Shown: positions 19,855 through 32,283, counted from the stretch's first letter. The stretch: 64,000 nt of DNA from Garcia nutans (GCA_947685225.1 CANTUV010000004.1:19251001-19315000); one strand, 5' to 3'. Translations and numbers: made by a program. Notes: generated by a model from the sequence alone, not told the origin.

Positions 19855-20760
19855 ATGGGGGAAGTTCTCATGCAAATTATAGGAGTTGCACAACCTCCAC
19901 TGACTGTGTCCCAAAGATCTCCATTGGTGAGAATTAGGAAATTAGGAGCAAAAGATTTTAAAGCTACTGATATTGATGAGCATTCAGTAGCGGAGTATTG
20001 GATGGAGAGGATTGTTAGAGTTTTTGATATTATGCATTGTAAAGATGAGGAAAGATTGGAGTGTGTAGTTTCCTTATTGTAGGAACAAGCTTACGCATGG
20101 TGGGATACAAATCAGAAAAGTGTACTCGCAGGTAGACTCACTTGGGTATTTTTTTCAAGAAGAATTTAAAAAGAAATATATTAATGAGATTTATTTAGAG
20201 GAGAAGCGTCAGGAGTTTTTGTATCTTAAGCAAAGGCAGTTATCTGTGTTTGAATATGAGAAGCAGTTTGTTCACCTCATCAAATATTTTTCAGAGTTAG
20301 TTGCATCTGAGGAAGTGATGTGTAAGAAGTTTGAACAGGGTTTGAACAGTCAGATCCGGGTGTATTTAGCAGCGATGAGGATTAAAGAGATTTTCACTCT
20401 TGTTAATGCAGCAGTTGCCATAGAAAATGAGATTAAACAAGAGTAGGGAAGAAGACAATAATCAAAGAAGGGATTTTCTAGTGAACAATAACAAGGTAGT
20501 CAGAAAAGACAGAGAAATATTCAAGCTCAATCTCAAGGGTCAGGTAGAGGAAGTGGAGCTAGTTTTCAAAGGTCTAGAGGTGGTAGGTTTGGAGTGGCTA
20601 CAAGCTCATATTTAAGGGCTATTACTACACCTTGTCAATATTGTGGTAAGGCCATGCAAGTGAAGATTAATGGTATCAAAAAGGAGCTTGTTTGAAATGA
20701 GGTTCTTTGGAGAATAAAATTAGAGATTGTCCAACGATAAAAGAACTAGAAGTTGTTGAA
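19855..20760 (+). pseudogene. gag: Element D gag
   Basis: Starts at ATG 19855 (GEVLMQIIG). Contains the gag core: EYWMERIVRVFDIM, AYAWWDT, then FKKKYINEIYLEEKRQEFLYL and FEQGLNSQIRVYL. Breaks: TAG at 20080, a one-base indel near 20150 and a stop near 20446. The zinc knuckle is reduced to CQYCGKA at about 20636. Chromovirus gag forms the particle that packages element RNA; this copy cannot. Confidence 0.8.
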
Positions 20761-20850
20761 GGACAAAGTTCTGTACAGAGGTCTCAGTCAGGCTGTAGGA
20801 CAGGTAGAAGTGGTTGACCTAGTGTTAGTTAGCAGAGAGGATCTAAAATA

Positions 20851-21255
20851 GTGGATAGACCTCAGTCTCGAGGCAGTGCTCCAGCTAGGGCTTATGCCAT
20901 GAAATTTATGGAAGGCCAGGATGCTCCTGATGTTATAGTTGGTAAATTTTCTTTACTTGGTCTTGATGTGTATGTATTATTAGATCATGGTTCTATACAT
21001 CCTTATATCTGTACAACTATAGCTTCAAGGAAGAGAATGTGTGTTGATAAACTTGATTATGAGATAGAAGTTACTAATCATTTAGGCCATAGTATGAAGG
21101 TAAACAAAGTATATCAAATTTGTCCACTTAGAGTTCATGGTGTAGAACTTCCTACATATTTGATTGAACTTCCATTCCATGATTTTGATGTAATCTTGGG
21201 AATGATTGGTTGTCTTGACATCAAGCAGTTATGGACTGCTGTAGTAATGTTGTGA
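20851..21255 (+). pseudogene. pol: Element D protease
   Basis: Aspartic protease region with LLDHGSIHPYI where active copies have a D-x-G-S-T-H motif, then VTNHLGHS and LIELPFHDFDVILGM, the hydrophobic end motif of retropepsins. Stops separate it from gag and RT. Decayed linker sequence follows to 21682. Confidence 0.75.
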
Positions 21256-23762
21256 CTTTTAAGATTTTGGGTTATGGTGAAATTATAGTTCGAGGAGAAA
21301 AATAAGTTTACCCTTCTAGTTTAATTTCTGCAGCTAAAGCTAAAAGGTTGATTAGGAAAAGGTGTGAAGCTTACCTTGCTTATGTTAATGATACATGACA
21401 TTCAAGCAAGGCTTTGGGAGATATACCTATAGTGAGTGAGTTTCTAGATGTTTTTTCGAAGAAATTACCTGGAATACAACCAGAGTTGGAGGTAGAATTT
21501 GTTATTGATGTAGTTTTGGGTACAACACCAATTTCTATTCCACCTTATAGAATGGCACCTCCAAAATTAAAAGAGTTAAAAGTGCAACTTTAGGAATTAC
21601 TTAATAAGGGCTTTATTAGACCTAGTGTATCACCCTGGGGTGCATCGATTTTATTTGTAAAAAAAAGGATGGTACCTTAAGATTGTTTGAAGATTATCAG
21701 CAGTTGAATAAAGTGACTATTAAGAATAAGTACTTGTTACCTAGGAGTGATGACTTGTTTGAACAGTTGAGTGGAGAGGGTGTTTTCTCTAATATTGATC
21801 TTAAATCGGGTTATTATCAGATGAAAGTTAAAGAAGTAGATATTCCAAAGATAGCTTTCAGAACTCGATATGGACATTATGAATTTTTTGTTATGCCCTT
21901 TGGTTTAACTAACGCTCTAGTAGCTTTTATGGACTTGATGAACCAAGTTTTCAAATCCTATTTAGACCAGTTTGTAGTTATTTTCATTGATGACATATTG
22001 GTTTATTCCAAAAATAAAGAGGAACATAATAAGTATTTGAGAATTGTACTACAAACACTAAGGGAGAATCAATTGTATGCTAAATTATCAAAATGTGCTT
22101 TTTGGTTGACGAAAGTGGCATTTTTGGGTCATGTAATATCAACTAATGGAATTCATGTGGATCCTAGTAAAATTGAGACTATTTTGAATTGGCAGCCACC
22201 AAAGAATATAATAGAAGTCCTGAGTTTTCTTGGGTTAGCTGAATACTATAGAAGATTTGTGCAAGCATTTTCAAAGATAGCACTTCCTTTAACTAAACTC
22301 CTTAGAAAAGAAACTAATTTTGATTGGAATGCCCAGTGTCAAGCTAGTTTTGAACAATTGAAGGCTATGATGACTGAAGCACCTGTATTAATACAACCGA
22401 CCCCAGGTAAAGACTATGTCATTTATAGTGATGCTTCTCATCAGGGACTCGGTTGTGTATTGATGCAAGAGGGTAAGGTAATTGCTTATGATTCTAGGAA
22501 ATTAAAATCTCATGAATTGAATTACCCTACACATGATTTGGAGTTAGCTGCTATTGTATTTGCTCTTAAGATCTGGCGACATTACTTGTATGGAAAAAGG
22601 TGTTATATTTTCACTGACCATAAAAGTTTGAAATACTTGCCAACGAAAAAATAACTAAAATTAAGATAGAGAAGGTGGACGAAATTGATCAAAGATTATG
22701 ATTGTATCATCGATTATCATCTTGGGAAAGCTAACGAGGTGGCTGATGCTTTAAGTCGAAAGACTTTAGCAGGTATGTTGTACATAGAATATTATAATAC
22801 TATATGTATATATAAATTAAATAAACTAAATGATATAATGTGTTATATTAGCAGAATTGAGGATTAAACCAACCATAAAGCGAAAAGTGATAGAAGCTCA
22901 TAAACAAAATCAAAACTTATTAAAAATTTTGAAACAAGTGCATAAAGGTGAAAAGCCAGATTATGTTGTGTTAGAAAATGGTGGATTGTATTATAGAGGT
23001 CGATTGTGTGTACCTAATATGAAGGAACTAAAGGAGTGTATACTTGGTGAAGCTCATACTACCACATATATTGTACATCCGAAAGCAATAAAATGTATCA
23101 GAATTTGAAGTCTCATTATTGGTGGCCTGGTATGAAAAGAGATATTACTGAATATGTGACTCGGTGTTTAGTGTGTCAACAAGTCAAAGCAGAACATCAA
23201 GTGCCATCGGGTCTTTTGCAAGCTATATCAATACTAGAATGGAAGTGGGATAGAATCACCATGGATTTTATGACTGGTCTTCCGAACACCCAAAAGAGGT
23301 ATGATACAGTTTGGGTAATTGTTGATCGATTAACCAAATCAGCTCATTTCCTTCCCATTCGAGTTGATTAGTCAATGGATAGACTTGCTAAATTGTATAT
23401 TAATGAGATAATTAGGCTTTATGGAGTGCCAATGTCTATTATTTCATATCGAGATCATCGCTTTACTTTAAAATTTTGGGAAAGTTTTCAAAAAGCATTG
23501 GGTACTCAACTTTATTTTAGTACTACTTTTCATCCACAGACTGAATTTCAATCGAAAAGAGTGATACAAGTACTTGAAGATATGCTTAGAAGTTGTGTAA
23601 TCGAATTTAAAGGTAGCTAGGATATATTTTTGCCTTTACTAGAATTTGCCTATAACAATAGTTATCAAACGAGTATTGGGATGGCACCATACGAAGCACT
23701 CTATGGAAGGAAGTGTAGAACTCCATTGTGTTGGATAGAATTGAATGAGAGCAAACTTGTGG
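21256..23762 (+). pseudogene. pol: Element D RT, RNase H and integrase, cut by element E
   Basis: From 21256 a decayed linker (IVSEFLDVF, PPYRMAPPKL) leads to RT with FSNIDLKSGYYQM, FVMPFGLTNA and the FIDDILVYSKN active site at about 21985. RNase H has YSDASHQGLG and FTDHKSLKYL (about 22425-22640). Integrase has an HHCC finger with CLVCQQVKAEH at 23163-23200 and MDFMTGLP. The second catalytic motif reads ISYRDH instead of an SDRD form and the third reads QSKR instead of QSER, so two catalytic residues are lost. Stops include 22652, 23369 and 23618 (GS*D, probably from tryptophan). The reading ends abruptly at ELNESKLV where the E LTR starts. Confidence 0.9.
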
Positions 23763-26360
23763 TGTAATATCCCAAAATTTTGAAAATATTAATTTTTTAA
23801 AAAAATTAAATAAATAATTTAAAAGTATATATATAATTAAATGAAAAATGAAGGGTGTATATGATAAATATATGTAGATATACATAATATATATAAGTCA
23901 ACATTTTAATATGGTCAAATGATATTTTAATTATTAAAATAGTAATTAAATGGTTAGTGGAAGATGAAATATTCTATATTAATTAAGTATTATATTTTAC
24001 TTGGTGGAGAGTGAAAGAGGGATAAGTGCATGGTTTAAAGGGGATTAGCTGGTGGTGGAGTTGGTGATCATTATCTTCTTCTTCTTCTTCTTTCTCCATT
24101 GAAGCCGTCCACCTTCATTTAAGGAAGAGAGGAATTTTGCTTCTTGCTAACTCAAGTAATTGAAGGATTTCAAGTGTTAAAGTTGGAGTTTTAAGGATTT
24201 TCTTCATATTTGGTAAGTTTCCAACTTGTTTCTTTGATTTTCTTTGGAAGTTTGTATATGTATTAATTGGATGTTTGGTGTAGTATGTGTTAAAGGTTGT
24301 TATTGGTATGTTTGAAGTTCTTTTGGGTAGTTAACTATGAGATTTGGGGTTGGATTGAAGAAAAGGTTAAGTTTGGTGAAGAGAATAAGAGTTTTGGGTT
24401 GTGTAACTTTTGAGTTGTGAAGTCATGGTTGTAATTGTGTATTTTTGCTTTTAATTGAGTTATTTTGATGTTTACACAAGGATTATGTGGTATAATGATG
24501 GATTTGGTTGAGTTTGTATGGAGTTGAAAAGGTTAATGAAAGATAATAGTTGGATGTGGCATTTATGTGTGGATATCAGGATTTTTGGCCTGACACGGTC
24601 GTGTCTTTGGGCGTGTCGATGGTTCTATTTTCAGTGTTGGTGACACAAGCATTGACATGCCCATATTACCGAGTGTGTCATAGCTTCTGTGTTATTATAG
24701 TATTGACACGTGCAGTGACACGCCCATGTCACTGAGCGTGTCATAGCTACCGTGTTGTTGTAGTATCAACACGTGCAGTGACACACCTATGTCACTGAGC
24801 GTGTCATAGCTACTATGTTGTAGGAGTTTTGGCACTATCATTGACATGCTCATGTCACTGAGCATGTCAAAGCTTCCGTGTTATGTGTTTAGGGCACGGT
24901 CATTGACACGCCCGTGTTGTTGAGTGTGTCATGTGTAGAGTTTGCCCTAGATAATTCTTTTCCTTATTTTCCTTGGGTTGAGAGGTTTTGTTTATACCTA
25001 TTAGTGTATCACTAAGTGATTATTTATAATCACATTTGATTTAGGCATTGAAGAGACTTGAGTTACCCAATCCAAGTGTTGAGGGATATCTTGGAAGAGG
25101 AGGTTGAAAGTGGTGTTTGTTGCTTTTAGAGGTAACTACAAACATTGAATAATTGTTTATATTTAAATGACATTAGGACTTAACACATTTGGTTGGAAAA
25201 TGTGTTAAGTTACGTACTACATTATTGGTGCATGAGTAATATGCTATGATTTGTATAATGTTACAAATAAATTATATGTAATGTGAACTTTGTGCAAAAT
25301 ATGATAATGGCCCAAAAAGTATGGGTATTGCTAAAGCCATTGGTGATGGCTATATTGATATAAATGAGATAATTGAAGCATTGTGCCTAGTTGATCATGA
25401 GAAAATGAGAAATGAATTATTATCGATATAAATGAGAAATATGAATAAATTGTATGCCTAGTATGTTATTCAATTTTCATAGTTCTGTGTTTGGCGGCAT
25501 GCCTATGATTTGCCAACGGGCTAGACGCTTGACGTCACTATGAAAATATTTTTGAGGTGAAATGATCGGGCTATAAGCCTCAAAAACAAATCCTTGAAAC
25601 TAGGTTGGGTGAAATGACCAGGTCGTAAGCTCAGACCTTGTTGGATTATTACATTGATATATTGCCTACGGGACTAGACACATGGTGTCATTATAGACCA
25701 AAACAGTAACTCTGAAATTTGAATAGCATATTAGTTATCTTTGGGCCCATGTTTGTGTTTGTTTTATGAGAATTGCGGATTGTGAAATAATTGAAAAGTA
25801 TGAGAAAATGGAATGATGTGATATCCATATGTATTGTGCATTGGCATTGCATTTGACTTTTTTTTGTTATCAAAGTTTGTATCACTAAGCTTTTGGCTTA
25901 GCACGGTTGTGATTCATCGTGCAGGTGACAGGGTAAATCTGGTTGAGCCAGAGAGTTTGTCTAGACCGAGTCGAGTCTAGGCTTGAGACCTTGAGTGCAG
26001 AATTGATTGTTAGACATCAAGATCAGAGACAAACTGCCAGCATGTATATATTTTATATTTTTTGTACATATTGATTTCATGTATATTATGTTATATTTTA
26101 ATGTATATATATGTATATTCCGCAAACTATCGAAAATTTTTTGGATAAACCTTTGGTAATGAAGTATACATATGTGTTTTAGCAAGTAATATTTCATCTA
26201 TTATTTATATGATATCAGTTGAACATTTTAAGTTTATACAGATTTTATAAGTGAAGATTTGTTTTGTTAAAATGGGTTATGACATTCTTGTATCTTATAT
26301 TTGTATATTACATATATTGGTTGTATGTAATGTACGTATATTGGGTATAAGAGTGTTACA
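23763..26360 (+). repeat. 5' LTR of element E
   Basis: TGTAATATCCC to GAGTGTTACA. The first 223 bases match 41259-41481 and the next part matches 63650-64000. Carries a hairpin minisatellite (24570-24945), the CACTAAGCTTTTGGCTTAG motif (about 25885) and GACAC/GTGTC-type mini-hairpins near 25680. The open frames here are not genes. Confidence 0.9.
24570..24945 (+). repeat. Hairpin minisatellite in the element E LTR
   Basis: Five to six units of about 65-70 bases, each with arms like TGACACGC and GCGTGTCA around CCATGTCACTGA. One unit has TGACATGC with GCATGTCA, a compensatory change in both arms. Confidence 0.8.
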
Positions 26361-26367
26361 TTAGTTT

Positions 26368-26382
26368 TGGTATCAGAGCTTA
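26368..26382 (+). promoter_or_regulatory. Primer-binding site of element E
   Basis: TGGTATCAGAGCTTA after the LTR end; complementary to initiator tRNA-Met. Confidence 0.85.
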
Positions 26383-26530
26383 GGTTTGAGTTTCTCTACC
26401 TAGGCGGGTTGTAAGAGAAAGAAAATGGAAATTTTTAAATATGGTTTTTAAATATGATACATGCATTGGCACTAGCAGTTTCTGACCTCTGATGTGGCAA
26501 TTTTTTTTGTGTTTGCAGATATAGGTAGTT

Positions 26531-27560
26531 ATGGCATCTCAGACACGTCAGTCTGTTAAGGGCAATGCAGAGAATGTGGCTCCTGTTGAGGGTAGAGATG
26601 GAGCTAGAGTTGAGATAGCTGGAGGGGTACCTACTCCTGTGTCAGAGAGACTAGCAGTTAATGAGATTCCACCTAGTTAGGTATGGCATATGGTGGAGTT
26701 GTTGAGGCAGGCTCCAGTTCAACAGCCACCGCCACCGTAGCCACAATTATCGATGAGGAAATATGATAAGTTGAGGAAGTTTGGAGATGAGGACTTTATT
26801 GGTACTACAGATCCTGCTGTAGCTAAGCAATGCTAGATATAGTCCAGAGAGTGTTCATTTAGTTGCAGGCTACTCCAGAAGAAAAGTTTAATTATGCTAG
26901 ATCTCTTTGTAGAGGGATGCATATGACTGGAGGAAGACGGTTCCACATGCCCTGGATAATCCACCAATCTTGACCTCGATGATTTTCTACGGGATTATTT
27001 CTGATGAGATTGATCAGTGTAGGAGGTTTGAGGAGGGATTGAGACCCTCTATCATGTGTATCATAGCAGGCTCTCGATATCAGGATTTTTACCAGTTGGT
27101 TGCAGCTGCCAGGAGTGTTGAGAGAGCACAGGGTCTTGCAGCAGCTGCTAGTGATGAGGAGACCAAAGCTAGGAGACCCTAGAGTGAGGCAGGGTCTTCA
27201 TTAGTGAAGAGAGGCTGAGGTGATATTTTCAAAGGTTCAGTAGGAGCCAGGGGCAGTTTGGCAGGTCAGTACAGTAGCAGAGATAGAGATCGAGACCTGT
27301 AGTTTTAGTGGCTAGTGCACCGACCCCAGTGGCTCAGAGGCCTGCTCCACTTACTTGTGTTCATTATGGTAAAGCATACAGAGGTGTCTGCTGGTGGAGA
27401 GGTGCTTTGGGAGTATGTTTTAGATGTGGGTCGTCAGACCATTTTATCAAAGATTGTCCAGAGCCACTAGAGGATAGACAGGCAGATACTACAGTTTCTC
27501 GACCCAGTGTCAGAGGGGATCGTGGTGGCAGAGGTTTTGGTAGAGATGGTTGATCTGGGA
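26531..27560 (+). pseudogene. gag: Element E gag
   Basis: ATG at 26531 (ASQTRQSVKG). The N-terminal part is open to a TAG near 26678. Later parts have EIDQCRRFEEGLRPSI (about 27006) and a zinc knuckle CFRCGSSDHFIKDC at about 27418-27460, with all CCHC residues kept. Several stops and frameshifts lie in between. Nucleic-acid-binding particle protein of a chromovirus, inactive here. Confidence 0.8.
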
Positions 27561-27631
27561 CTAGTCAGAGAAGAGGTTCTATAGCCGAAGGCAGTAGACC
27601 AGATGAGGTAGGGCCATCACAGAGAGTTTAT

Positions 27632-28475
27632 GTGATGCAGAGGCAGCCGAATGCTTCAGCTATTATTGCTGGTACTTTTTCTTTATTTGATACTTCAGAT
27701 CTTGCATTATTAGACCATGGGTCGACTCATTCTTACATTATTGCATCCATCTTGCCTATGACTAATTTGCATTCAGAGTCCCTAGGATTTGATGTTTTGG
27801 TGACAAATCATTTAGGGCATAGTGTTTTAGTTAGCAAGGTGCATCGAAATAGTCCGGTTGTGGTTCAGGATGAGGAGTTCCTTAGTGACTTGATTGAGAT
27901 GTCTTTTAAGGAGTAAGATTTAATTTTAGGCATGGATTGGTTATCTAAGCATGGGGCTGTGGTAGATTGTCAGCAAAAGTGTGTTACCCTAAGAACCTGT
28001 GATGGTAGGAATGTGATGGTATCTAGTGAGCAGAGACATCTTTCATCCATGTTTGTTTCAGCTAGGAGGATGATTTGGAAAGGATTTGAAGCTTATCTTG
28101 CTCATGTTGTAGATACCAGAGTAGTGGGTTCCCAGCTAGACAGTATATCCACAGTTGCTGAGTTTCCAGATGTTTTTCCTGAAGAGTTGCCAGGGATACC
28201 CCCTGAGAGAGAGGTTGAGTTTGGTATCGATTTGTTGCCTGGTACCACTCCCATCTCTATTACTTCTTATCATATGGCACCTACTGAGTTGAAAGAGTTG
28301 AAGGTGTCATTGCAAGAGTTGTTGGATAAAGGGTTTGTTTGCCCTAGTGTGTCTCCGTGGGGAGTGCCTGCTTTGTTTGTGAAGAAGAAGGATGGTACCT
28401 TAAGATTGTGCATTGATTACTTATAGTTGAATAAAGTGACCATCAAGAATAACTATCCATTGCCTCGGATAGATG
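27632..28475 (+). pseudogene. pol: Element E protease and start of RT
   Basis: Protease with LALLDHGSTHSYI and VTNHLGHSVLV, then the linker FPDVFPEELPGIPPEREVEF and RT start LDKGFVCPSVSPWG, VKKKDGTLRLCIDY. Stops at 27914 and 28424. Sequence ends in PLPRIDDL at the insertion site of Copia element G and resumes at 38688. Confidence 0.9.
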
Positions 28476-28480
28476 ATCTC

Positions 28481-29916
28481 TGTTGTCCCAAGATGGCAAC
28501 CAAGAGGGGGGGGTGAATTGGTTTCCTCAAGAAGTTATGACAGTTTAAAAAACTCAACAAACGAGAAATGCGGAATAGAGAATTGGTTGAGTAATGGAAG
28601 AAGAAAAGAACACACAAGATTTATAGTGGTTCGGATTTACTTCAATCCTACATCCACTTCCTTAACAACTTGTTAAGGTTCCACTAGTCTTTGAAGTTTT
28701 CACAAGCTCACTTCCAACTTTACAAGTGTTTTTCTTAGGCTCACACTTACAACCGAAACAAGAGTTTTACAAGGCTCACTCTCTCAACCTAACAAGAGTT
28801 TTACAAGGCTTACTCTCACAACCTAACAAGAGTTTTACAAGGCTTACTCTCACAACCCAAGTGTTCCCAAGCTTACACTCAAACTTATACAATGGTGTTT
28901 TCAATGCTAACACCTAACATTCATAACAATTCAAATACAAGTTTAAGCAAAAGGAAATTTGTTGCTTGGCTATGAAAATCTTTTCTTAATAATGTTATCT
29001 CTTTGTTTTCTCATGGAAACATTGTATTTATAGCCAATGTGGTCTTACTAGCCGTTATTTGATGTTTTGAATAAAGTCTTGGCAGATTAGACCTTCTTTA
29101 CTTAAACTGTCCGAAGCACTTCGCGGTCGCCCTTCATACAAGGATGGTAGCGCTAATGCTTCACGCGGTCGTCCTTTTAACCAGGGACGGTCGCTACTTT
29201 TGAAAAACTTCAACGGTCGAATTTTAGTGCTCTGCAGCTGGAATCTTGCCCATGATGTTTTTGTCGGACCGTTTTTTGCCCATGCTGTGTTTGTCGGGAC
29301 GGTCGCGCCAAGCATAGGTGCGGTCGCCCTTTTTGAATATTGAAGTGGGTTTACAACGGTCATGTCACGTGTCACTTTCTGACAGAGCAAAAAAGATGTC
29401 CGCCACAATTTGAATCTCGCGGTCACCCTTCGTAGCTTTTCGCGGTCGAACTCACATTCTCGTGTCGAACTTCTGGACGCACCTGAGGACGCGAACACTA
29501 CTGTCTCTTTGAGCAATTTCTTCTTGAATTGTGGGGCGGTCGCGACTCTGAATGGGGCGGTCGCTAAAATGATAAGCAAGGTCGAGTTATTCACCGTTCT
29601 TGTTACCGTGAACCTTACTGTGATTGTAATGATTTAAGTTCCTTGAGTAGTGGTCGGGCAAATATTTAGGACGGTCGCTATTATGTAGGAGCGGTCGCGA
29701 CTATGGTCGAACTTTTGATCGCGAAACCTACTGTGACAAGGTTTCATTTTGTAATTGCATGGAGCGGTCGTATTCAGTTGAGGTGCGACCGCTATACTTG
29801 TTTTGTTCACCTTTAATTGAAGCAACCTAATCCTGCAACAAGCTTTCTCAAACACAAGTTAAATAGATCATCCATTTGAGTTGTCAAGGATCAAAATTAA
29901 GATCATTTGTCTAACA
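28481..29916 (-). repeat. 3' LTR of element G
   Basis: On + it runs from TGTTGTCCC to GTCTAACA. It contains a CG-dense segment (about 29115-29800) full of GCGGTCGC-like motifs. A 179-codon minus frame here recurs in the other LTR only because the LTRs are duplicates. Confidence 0.95.
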
Positions 29917-30184
29917 ATCTCCCCCATTTTGACTTTGACAATTCAAATGGAATGATGAGAAAAATAATAAGTCTAAAATGCTCCCCCTTAACATATGCAA
30001 CAATCATAGTTAAGAGCATTGTGATTATTAGTCTATCTTGGTGCAAATGTTCTATCTTGGTGCAAATGTTATTGTTTGATGCAAACATTTCTCCCCCAAA
30101 AACATTTCTCACTTATTTGCAAATATTCAAATTGTTCTTGTATTTTTGTATTTTCATTCCATTTTGATATTTTCTCCCCCATTG
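29917..30184 (-). promoter_or_regulatory. Four polypurine tracts of element G
   Basis: On the - strand GGGGGAG-type runs at about 29917-29930 (next to the LTR), 29980-29990, 30090-30100 and 30173-30184. Only the first is placed to prime plus-strand synthesis at the LTR. Multiplied tracts are reported for Sireviruses as I recall. Confidence 0.75.
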
Positions 30185-30334
30185 TCATAGGCAAAATGAA
30201 ACAAATGTTAAAAACAAGTGAAACAATGAAAGGGAATATAAACATTATATATATTAAAGTGAAGGAAAGTACAAGACATGAAACATAAGCAGCAAACATA
30301 TGAAAATGCAAACAAAAACAAATTAAAGCTAAGC

Positions 30335-31732
30335 TTATTCTGAGTCATCATCTATGTCTAACTCTTCTTCAACTAAAGGAGCTTTCCCTTTATCTTGAGG
30401 TGCAACAGAGGCAGAGCTAGTGCTAATGGACTCTTCTTCTTCAGCAACGCTTTGGGTGTGATCACTTATATCCCAATCTTCAAGATTGCATTGAGGCAAG
30501 TCCAATTTGCCTTGCATGTCATAAAGATCATGGTGCATGTGGGATATAAGGTCTATCCTTTTGTTTAAGTGCTGGAATCTCTTGGAAACACTTTTCTTGA
30601 ACTTAGTGAGTTTCCTGGAGAGAGTTTTGATAGCTTGGAGGATGAGTTGTGTGGAGGATGAAGCAGTTTCATGAGCAGCTTTTGATGAAGCAGCTTTTGG
30701 GGGTAATTCCACAGCAACTTCTACAGAATCTCCCTCTTCCTCAATTGTATACCTTGGCCTTTTCTTTTGTTTATCCATAACTCCTTTCTTGCCATAGCAG
30801 TATACATATGACCCTTCTATCTTCCTTACACAACCAGCATGCTCTAAGTAATCCATTGTGATAGCATTGGAGGCTAGAGTGAAAGGGTTCCTCAAAGTGG
30901 CTAAGTTCAAATCATTCAGAAGGTTTAGGTGCCTAGCTATTTGAGTAACTTGAGAGGATAAGAAGAAGGTACCAGTTCTTGTAACAGCATGATGGTAAAG
31001 GGTGTCAATCAAGAACTTGGTTGTGTTCATTTTGATGTTGTGGGTGAAAGCATAGAGAAAGATAAGGTCTCTCTTGGTTACTTTCTCATTCCCATCTGCT
31101 CTTTGATGAATGGTATAGGTGATAATCCTATGGAGCATCCAGTGGGTGAGAGATTTGATGTGCCTGGCTTTAGATTCCTTTTCAAAGGAAGTTTCAATGG
31201 AAATTTCTCGCCAGAAATCAGAAAGGGTTGGGTTTGAGAAGATTGGGTCATTGTAGGAGGTTATACCTTCAGAAGGGAAGTTCCAAATGTTGCCAAATCC
31301 TTCTAGGGTTAAGAATTGATACTGATCAAAGAGTTTGAACCTAACCCCATACCACCCTAGTGCAGAGTTTGCATTTTTCTCAATTTAGAAAGACATGAGA
31401 AACTCCTTACTTAGACTAGAGTAACCTACCTCTTCTGGAAAGACAAAATTTCTCCATCCAAGGACATCCAACAATCCTTCAATTTCGTCCTTGATGCCCA
31501 AGGCAGACAGCATCCCACCAAAAGGTGATTTGGTGCCTTCAACCTTCTTCTTCTTTAGCATGGCATACCTAATGTCTTCCTCAGTGGTTTGGTGATGAGG
31601 TTTGTGAATTTTCTCACCCCTTTTTGACTGTGGAGGAGATGGAGGTTCAACAACAGGTTCTCTAATGGTGATTCCTGGAACTCTTTTGGCTTGACCCTTA
31701 ATTTTGGAGGTGGTTTTTCTTTTGGGAGCCAT
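30335..31732 (-). pseudogene. Element G 3' ORF in the env position
   Basis: 466-codon frame on the - strand downstream of pol, broken by one TAA at 31385-31387. The N-terminus is basic (APKRKTTSKIKGQAKR). The middle (LGWYGVRFKLF, then HWMLHRIITYTIHQRADG, FLSSQVTQIARHL) resembles the putative plant transposon protein domain (PF20167 family, from memory). The C-terminal third has a heptad-like coiled coil (LTKFKKSVSKRFQHLNKR) and an acidic tail. No signal peptide or membrane segment is seen, so an envelope role is not supported. A lesion at one site only suggests recent inactivation. Confidence 0.7.
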
Positions 31733-32283
31733 TAGATTAGAAAGAGTAGAAGTAAACTGGAAAACAGAGGGTGATTGAGATGTAGAAGTTTTTTAGGGTT
31801 TCAGAAGTAAGTTTGTGTGCTTTGATAGGCAAAATATCAGATAAACTGATGCAAAACACTCTTAAATAGATGAAGTAAAGAAAATAGTCGTTTATGACTG
31901 TTGAGAGTTAAGAGTTGCGACCTGTCACACAGCCAACGGTTATAAATTTTCGAGCAGAGTGTACAGGGTGCGGTCGCATATTTAACAAGGTGCGATCGCG
32001 AAATTGTGTACAGCGACCATTATTATGATCAGTACGCTCGCGAGTGAAGAAAACAACTGTACGGTCGAAACTATTCAAATTGGTGCGGCCGCGCACAAAT
32101 TTTCTCGACCGCGCACAGAGATTTTTATTGAATGAAACTGGCAGACGAGACAGCGATCGCGAAAGAACACTGGAGCGACCGCTACATACTCAAAAATAAA
32201 AGATTCAAGGAAAGATGAAAGATATTCTAAGTGTGTTAAGAAAAAATTACATAGAAACTTTACTTTAAGGCAAAAAATTCTAA
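31733..32283 (-). other. Intergenic region of element G between pol and the 3' ORF
   Basis: Non-coding, with a CG-dense patch (about 31960-32185) of GCGACCGC/GCGATCGC motifs like those in the LTRs. It lies just upstream of the 3' ORF and could carry its promoter or splice signals (inference). Confidence 0.6.

Larger units (their letters stand above)
18610..23762 (+). mobile_element. Element D: Tekay/Del-like chromovirus, 5' part
   Basis: Sense-strand Ty3 element with partial 5' LTR, tRNA-iMet primer site, decayed gag, protease, RT, RNase H and integrase. It stops at 23762, where the LTR of element E begins. The rest of D would lie beyond E, outside the window. Confidence 0.85.

Noticed and set aside
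29055..29594. 179-codon minus frame repeated at 37821-38360
   Set aside because: It lies in the Copia LTRs and recurs only because LTRs are duplicates; no recognisable domain, and the CG-rich segment lowers stop frequency.
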